Origin: Glebionis coronaria
Taxonomy: Eukaryota > Streptophyta > Magnoliopsida > Asterales > Asteraceae
Length of the DNA stretch: 64,000 bases
Reading direction: 5' to 3'
Assembly: GCA_025667525.1 (NCBI GenBank)
Contig: CM046882.1
Coordinates: 211,528,592 to 211,592,591, forward strand
In this document: positions 57,899 to 64,000 of the stretch, piece after piece
Position numbering within the stretch: position 1 is the first letter of the stretch
Layout: each line of letters begins with the position of its first letter
Position numbers and translations under genes: made by a program
The notes under the pieces: model-generated
Databases searched by the model: none
The model's input: the letters and a program-made list of their open reading frames with translations, nothing else
What the model was told of the DNA's origin: nothing

Positions 57899-58623
57899 AG
57901 CCAAAGAAGGGTTAATCCTCGCATTCATGACGTCATCAAACAAGGGGTTATCAAACTTCTTGATGCCGGCTTGATTTACCCTATTTCGGATTCGCCATGG
58001 GTAAGTCCCGTCCATTGTGTGCCCAAGAAGGGCGGAATAACCGTTGTTCCCAATGAACACAACGAGTTGATTCCCACTCGTCTCGTTACTGGGTGGAGAG
58101 TTTGTATTGACTATCGCAAGCTCAATGATGCCACGAGAAAAGATCACTTTCCTCTTCCTTTCATGGATCAAATGCTCGAGCGTCTAGCTGGTAATGACTA
58201 TTACTTCTTCTTAGACGGTTTCTCCGGGTATTTTCAAATTCCCATCGATCCCAAAGACCAAGAGAAGACCACATTCACTTGTCCCTACGGAACATTTGCT
58301 TACAAACGTATGCCTTTTGGTTTATGCAATGCTCCTGGGACGTTCCAAAGGTGTATGATGGCTATCTTCCATGACATGGTGGAAGAAACTATGGAAGTAT
58401 TCATGGATGATTTCTCGGTTTATGGTGATTCATTCTCTGCTTGCCTTGCCAATTTAGAACGTATGCTTAAGCGGTGTGAAGACACTCGCCTTGTTCTTAA
58501 TTGGGAAAAATGCCATTTCATGGTAAAAGAGGGCATCGTGCTAGGACACAAGATCTCCAAAGTCGGTCTTGAAGTGGACCGTGCTAAAGTCAATGTTATT
58601 TCTAAGTTGCCTCACCTTCAACC
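57899..58623 (+). pseudogene. Element F reverse transcriptase
   Basis: Same frame as upstream. SQRRVNPRIHDVIKQGVIKL, WVSPVHCVPKKGG, GWRVCIDYRKLN, LDGFSGYFQIPI, RMPFGLCNAPGTFQRCMM and the catalytic EVFMDDFSVYG. A frameshift near 58615-58625 separates it from the RT thumb ([19 protein letters not shown]). Confidence 0.93.
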
Positions 58624-59240
58624 GTGAAAGGTGTGAGAAGTTTCCTTGGTCATGCGGGCTTCTACCGTCGATTCATCAAAGATTTTTCTAAAATCGCTCG
58701 CCCGATGACCCACCTCTTGGAAAAAGATACTCCTTTTATCTTTTCCAACGAGTGTATCGAAGCCTTCAACCTTCTTAAGGATAAGCTTACTAAGGCACCC
58801 GTCTTGGTTACCCCTAATTGGGAGCTTCCTTTTGAGTTGATGTGCGATGCTAGCGACTTCCGTATTGGAGCGGTTTTGGGCCAAAGAGTGAACAAACACT
58901 TCCAACCGATCCATTACGCTAGCAAGACAATGACGGGGGCCCAATTGCATTACACGACAACCGAAAAAGAGCTTTTAGCTGTTGTCTATGCTTTTGAAAA
59001 GTTTCGCCCCTATCTTGTCCTTTCCACCACAATCGTTTACACCGATCATTCCGCGTTGAAGTACTTGTTAACGAAACAAGATTCCAAACCAAGACTTCTT
59101 CGCTGGGTTTTGCTACTCCAAGAATTTAAAATCGAAATTCGCGATAAAAAAGGAGCTGAAAACCTAGCCGCGGATCATCTCAGTAGACTTGAGGATCCTT
59201 ACCAAGGGATCATCCGAACAAAGAAATCAATGATTCTTTC
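58624..59240 (+). pseudogene. Element F RT thumb and RNase H
   Basis: [16 protein letters not shown] (catalytic Asp), [20 protein letters not shown] and [20 protein letters not shown] show RNase H. It ends with [18 protein letters not shown] second frameshift lies near 59205-59225, after which the reading continues as [12 protein letters not shown]. Confidence 0.93.
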
Positions 59241-59725
59241 CCCCTGGAGACCTTAATGTCTATCAACTCGAATTCTGATGAAACCCCGTGGTTTACGGAC
59301 ATTGCAAACTACTTGGCGGGTGGAATTCTCGTTGACGGGCTAACGTCCCAACAAAAGAAGAAGTTCTTCAAAGACATTAAGACTTACTTTCGGGATGACC
59401 CGTACCTATTCAAACAATGTGCTGATTTGATTATTCGCCGATGTGTTGATGGACCGGCGGCTTTAGAAATCCTTGACGGTTGCCACAAAGGACCCACCGG
59501 TGGTCACTTTGGTCCCAACTACACCGCCAAAAAAGTGTTTGACTCGGGATTTTATTGGCCCACCATCTATCTGACGCTCACGAGATGGTTAAACGTTGTG
59601 ATGCTTGCCAAAAACAACCTAATGTACCTAATTTTAAGGTGAATGGCCAACGAGTGAAGTTGTACTTTGGTGAGGACATCTCTAATGAGATGATTCCATC
59701 CTTCACCACGTTCCCCATGAACTAA
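59241..59725 (+). pseudogene. Element F truncated integrase
   Basis: The N-terminal zinc part is present ([28 protein letters not shown]; after a frameshift near 59570, [11 protein letters not shown]). Then NVPNF runs directly into [14 protein letters not shown], a motif expected at the very end of pol, and a stop at about 59724. The DD35E core, normally several hundred codons, is absent. The join keeps the frame. Confidence 0.88.
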
Positions 59726-61668
59726 TTTTGGGTCGAGTCAGGCTCGTGACTCGGTTATCAAAAACAAGCGCTCCTCGGGAGGCAGCCCGAGTATCTATCC
59801 TTTTCCGTTTTAACCTCCTAAGTGTAGGGGGACCTATATAGGTGTTTGTCTTTGTGTGGTGATGTGATTACAGGGATGAATGCACTTTTGGAATCTTTGA
59901 AGAACCGTGCTCCCGTGTTATCCGAAATCCGGTTCTTTCTCTCAACTATCGTGATTCAATTTTCTTCATACTCACATTTGAAAATGATCACGTTAGTCGT
60001 CTCTTCCTTAGATTGATTTAACCAACGTGCACAATGTCATAAGTGTAGGAGAGACTTTTCCCACATGCTTAAACATTGAGGACAATGTTTATATTAAGTG
60101 TAGGGGGGACTTCTATCAAAGTTTTAAGTGGACTTTTCCATGAAAATGCCTTCATTTAACCGGAAAATCATCTTTTTCAGCATTTTTCAAATTTTTAATT
60201 AACTTTGGCCATTTAGTCGTAGTTTTTAAATTTTTATCGTTGCTTTCATATGTATATATCCCGCTATAAAGTCAAAAATATTAATTAAGTGGTGTAGCTA
60301 GTTTTGAAATCTTTGACATATTAGGCCCGTTGCGATTATTTTGACTCAACCCGAATAGACTTATCCAAGTTTATTCTAGCTAGTATCCTTAACCATGTAG
60401 ACCTTAATTGGTTTATTAGGCTAAGTATCCACGAGTCTCATTACTTGAGATTTTAAATTGTGGAGGACGAGAAATGATAGAGTCAATTATAAGTCGGTAT
60501 TCTTGCACAAGCCCACTTGGTGTAATTATCTGCCTATTCTCCCATCACTTGCTAATAATTTATCTGCAATAAGTAAGGTCGTACGATTTGAAAGGTTACT
60601 TAGCTTCTAGCCCAAGATCGTTTAATAGTTGCTCGGTAATGATAAGAGTTCATAGCCAAGGCATAACTTATGAAGCGGGGCGCGAAGATTGGCGAGTCCG
60701 AAAAGGCCCTTACAAGGCATGAGGATTCAATCTTATTGCTGAAGATCCAAAGTGATGTGAAAAGCATTATTCCCAAAATCAATATGAAGGATCAAGACTC
60801 ACGACGAAAAGCAATCAACTCCTATAAAGATCATGGAGAAGTCTATCCGAAAAGACCCTAACAAGGTATGAGGATAAATAGATACAAGTCCGAAAAGGAG
60901 GCGGATTGTTGTATCTCAAAATCCCAATTAGAGATTGAAGAAATAATCATGAAGTCGTGGTCAACAAAGTTGGAGTACCCCTCAAAAGTCTCCAAGTGAA
61001 GAAACTCTATTAGCGATGAGAAGACCATTATCTCAAGAACGTCTCTCGAAGATATGAAGTATGAAGTACATGCCAAATATCGGCCCGAGAAAGGTCTCAA
61101 ATCGTGAACCGAGTTATGCCAAGATATGAACTTTTTGATATCCCGAGAAGCAATTTTAAGAGATTTTTTCCTTTAGCTAACTATTGATCAAATCGTCCTA
61201 CTTTGCTTTCAGCCTAAATAAACTATCGAAATAAGTCCAAAAATGCATCTTCATGATCATTCTAAGACAAAAATAAAATATAAGAGATACACCTAGGAAT
61301 AAGGGAGTTTAAGCATTTAATTAAGCCATGTGTGTAAGTGTTTGATTTGCTAACTTATAATAACAATGATCTCGTTTTTAAGATTAGTTTGGGGAACGTG
61401 AAACGTGAGGGTGATAAATCTTCGCAGCATCGAAGCCCTAATGTAAGTCCTTGATCTCTTTGCAAGTTATCTCCATATAGTTATTTTCAAGTGAAAATGG
61501 TTTTCTATCCTTTTGATTACTTTAAAAGTTTTAATTTCTCTTAGTACTTTAATTTTTGTTTAGTAGAATGTTAATAAGGCCAAGGTTGATTGATTATGAG
61601 AAAAGTGTAAATTTGCTTTATCACTAAGCATTGCATGAGGGCATGGCAATGGTTAAGTGTAGGGGATT
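59726..61668 (+). other. Element F 3' non-coding region
   Basis: Starts with AAGCGCTCCTCGGGAGGCAGCCC, a block common after pol in this group. AGTGTAGGGG-type words occur near 59820, 60046, 60098 and 61656. A block around tccgaaaaggcccttacaag recurs about 150 bp later (60696 and 60847). I see no env-like ORF; the short frames have no family features. The last 11 bases before 61669 (TGTAGGGGATT) are the polypurine tract. Confidence 0.75.
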
Positions 61669-63397
61669 TGATAGGTGTGAAAACACCCATCCTTTTACCA
61701 CTTATTTCTGGCTAAAACAAGACCAAAACACGTATTTAATATCATTTATTTGGAATTATGCGTGGTTTTTGTGTTTATTGTGTTTTCAGAGTCAACCGGA
61801 TGAATATTGAAGAAAACATGGGATTGCACGGGTTTTATCGAAGAAAAAGACTCAAGACGAAGTCTATTGTCCAAAAGATGCAAAAGATTTGAAGTCATTG
61901 TGCCTATTTGAAGATTTATCGAAGAAAAGGGCCAAAGATTGAAGATTCATATATGTCGAAGAACTCGAGTCTATTAAACAAAAGATTATAAGACGAGTTG
62001 GAATTATTTACCGACACTTCTCAAAATCCAAAGTCAGAAACGTTTATTTAAAGAAACGTAAAGACTAAAGAAGAAAGAAGAAAAGAAGCCCAAAAACAAA
62101 GCCCATTCACAAGCCCACAATCACACGCCTATAAATAGGACTTCACTTCACCGTTTTAGAGACGAGTTAGTTTTAGTTAGTTTTACTTTTTTATTTTTCT
62201 CTAGTTTTAGAGAGAGAAAGTTCTTAACTTTCTCTCACTAAGTTTTCATCTCTCTTTCTTTTGAATCTTTCAAGATTAAAACTTTGTATTGTTAATTTCA
62301 TTAAACAAGTTTAAATTTAAGCTTTTAATCTTTAATCTCTTTCTACCTTTCTTTGATTTTGGTCCACTTTTGGTACGAATTACTTATGATTCGTGTTGTT
62401 CATCTATGTTTTCGTGCTTAAAAGGTTAATCTTTTTATGTTTATTTAAGTTCTCATATGAATAAGCTTTAAGATCTTTGTGCTTATTGGCTTATTTATTT
62501 GTTTAGCTTATTTACCTTTTTAAAAGTTTTTTAAAAAAGTTCATCTCTTTATTGTTTGATTTAAAAGTTGTTTATTTGAAGTTTAGATAGGTTTTTATTT
62601 GAGCTTATTTGATCCGATTCATTTTAGATTCGTGCTAGTTTTGGTGTTGGCTTATTCCCATAGCTTATTTCCTTAGATTTATTTTCGTATCAATAGAGTT
62701 ATCGGAAAGGGTAAAGCCCTTTTCCGACCACGTATTCCGACCACACCACACCCCTTATTCCGATCGTTTGATCGGAAAAGGGTTTATGATTATTCCGATT
62801 GTAGGCTTTTCAGATATTCCGATTTTATGTTTTGTTGAGCATTCCGATTAGAACCATTTCCCATCATTCCGATAAGGGTATTTTTAGCTTATTCCGATTA
62901 GCCTTTCCGATAGCACATTCCGATTGGTGCTTGTTTCCAGATTCCGATTGGACCCATTTCCCTTGTATTCCGATCATTGTTTCAGATTTGCCCTATTCCG
63001 ATACCATTATTCCGACCAGGGGTGGTTTTAATATTCTGATAGGGTTAGTTTTTAATATTCCGATTAAGGCGCTTTAGATATTCCGATTTGGCTATTTTCC
63101 AATTGTTTAATTTCTTGTTTTTGCAAAGTTTCAAGTTTTAGATTTACTAAGTGTTCAAGTATTTTTCTAATATAGTCTTTAAGTTTCCAAGCATTTAGTT
63201 TTAACTTGACAATTTAGTTTAATCTGTTAAAGCTTTAATTTTACTCTTCGACACTTACTTATTTGTTATTAGTTCAAAATAGATAAAAAAACCAACACTT
63301 TTTTTTAACCAAGAACAAATCATTTCACTTTGAGCTGTGATCAATTCGAGAGGAGATACCGACAAACGAACTTTCAACTAGTAAAATCTTTGTATCA
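61669..63397 (+). mobile_element. 3' LTR of element F (1729 bp)
   Basis: Matches 43526-45256 with scattered changes. TATA box at 62130-62137; TTCCGA array at 62700-63086 with several cores altered (for example ATTCTGAT). The 81-codon frame at 62832-63077 is repeat sequence. Confidence 0.95.
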
Positions 63398-63402
63398 ATA
63401 AT
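63398..63402. repeat. Target-site duplication of element F, right copy
   Basis: ATAAT, same as 43521-43525. Confidence 0.9.
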
Positions 63403-63448
63403 ATACATGATCATGATAAAAAGGATACTCTAGAATAGTTTACCATCA

Positions 63449-64000
63449 CTATTCAGCAGATTCTTCTGCCAACTCCTTAAGAGTCGCCGGTGAGAATAAT
63501 TTCATGCCCAGCTTGTCGATCAAAAACATGATACGTCCTCGATCTAAAGCCTTTGTGAACATGTCATCCAGCTGATACTCAGTGTCGACAAAACATAGCT
63601 CGATCACTCCATTCTCCACTTGCTCTTTGATAAAGTGGTAGCGTATGTCAATATGCTTCGCCCGGGAGTGTTGAACGTAGTTGCAGCAAAGGGCAATGGT
63701 GCTTTTGTTGTCACAGTACATCGGAATTTTGTTGAAACCAAGACCGTAGTCAGTTAATTGTGATCTCATCCACAGAACTTGAGCACAAAAACCGGACATG
63801 GCAATGTATTCAGCCTCTGTACTGGATATCATAGCGCTTTTCTGCCTTTTAGATGCCCAACTAATCATTCTATCTCTAAGAAGTTGCACACTGCCAGAAG
63901 TGCTACGTCTAGTATCTTGACACCCAGCATGATCCGCATTTGCATAAGATATTAGTGCAATATAGGAGTCCTTCGGATACCATAGACCACGATAAAGTGT
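63449..64000 (-). CDS. Element D copia RNase H (C-terminal end of pol), partial
   Basis: Open on the minus strand from the window edge to TGA/TAA-type stop at 63449, about 183 codons. [17 protein letters not shown] (first catalytic Asp), [24 protein letters not shown] (Glu), [11 protein letters not shown] (Asp) and [15 protein letters not shown] are copia RNase H motifs. The end, [18 protein letters not shown], is the usual C-terminus of pol. A start codon is not expected because this is the middle of a polyprotein. RT should lie beyond the right edge. It is related to, but clearly different from, the RNase H of G. Confidence 0.92.
   Translation of the reverse strand, partial: TLYRGLWYPKDSYIALISYANADHAGCQDTRRSTSGSVQLLRDRMISWASKRQKSAMISSTEAEYIAMSGFCAQVLWMRSQLTDYGLGFNKIPMYCDNKSTIALCCNYVQHSRAKHIDIRYHFIKEQVENGVIELCFVDTEYQLDDMFTKALDRGRIMFLIDKLGMKLFSPATLKELAEESAE

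Larger units (their letters stand above)
43526..63397 (+). mobile_element. Element F, Athila-like Ty3/gypsy, complete but interrupted by G
   Basis: LTRs 43526-45256 and 61669-63397, primer site TGGCGCC-type, gag, protease, RT, RNase H and the start of integrase on the plus strand, then 2 kb of non-coding sequence before the 3' LTR. Perfect ATAAT TSD. Without G it is about 10.5 kb. The style of protease (DLGAS), the MPFGLCNAPGTFQRCM motif and the primer site point to Athila. Integrase core is missing. Confidence 0.92.

Noticed and set aside
60670..60861. Possible env-like ORF in the tail of F
   Set aside because: Only 63 codons with a repeated block; no signal peptide, membrane segment or family motif.
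1..64000. Integrated pararetrovirus or other virus
   Set aside because: All polymerase regions have LTRs, tRNA primer sites and retrotransposon domain order; no movement protein or viral coat motifs were seen.

Overview
The window is plant nuclear DNA made of nested LTR retrotransposons. I found no host gene, rRNA, tRNA gene or CRISPR array. Element families, the initiator-Met-type primer sites and the type of extra ORFs suggest a composite (Asteraceae, perhaps the Tanacetum/Artemisia/Chrysanthemum side). That placement is inference from remembered families, not a database result.

Seven elements, called A to G here, can be separated by their LTR ends and 5-bp target-site duplications (TSDs). 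The host layer is D, a Ty1/copia element on the minus strand. Its pieces are 63403-64000 (end of RNase H), 42996-43520 and 30663-31115 (spacer), 30601-30662 (start of an extra 3' ORF) and 5045-7473 (rest of that ORF). Into D went A (1-5044 and beyond the left edge; Ty3/gypsy, minus), C (7474-30600; gypsy chromovirus, minus), E (31116-42990; gypsy chromovirus, minus) and F (43526-63397; gypsy, Athila-like, plus). B (8342-20421; same family as A, minus) sits inside the 3' LTR of C. G (45829-55221; copia, plus) sits inside the gag gene of F.

Layout: 1-5044 5' end of A; 5045-7473 D ORF; 7474-8341 C LTR; 8342-20421 B; 20422-22433 rest of C LTR; 22434-27718 C coding and leader; 27719-30600 C 5' LTR; 30601-31115 D; 31116-42990 E (best preserved gag-pol: three stops and one frameshift); 42996-43520 D spacer; 43526-45828 F 5' LTR, leader and start of gag; 45829-55221 G; 55227-63397 rest of F; 63403-64000 D RNase H.

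Every element is coding-defective by stops, frameshifts or deletions. F and G each lost the integrase core by a frame-preserving deletion, and G also lost most of reverse transcriptase. The signals most worth a second look are: arrays of a short CG-containing core (ATTGCGA/G or ATTCCGAT) in the non-coding parts of D, G and F; three frame-restoring GT-AG intron-like segments in the gag of C; LTR hairpins of A and B whose stems differ in sequence yet still pair; an unrecognised ORF upstream of gag in E; and the extra ORF downstream of copia pol in D.
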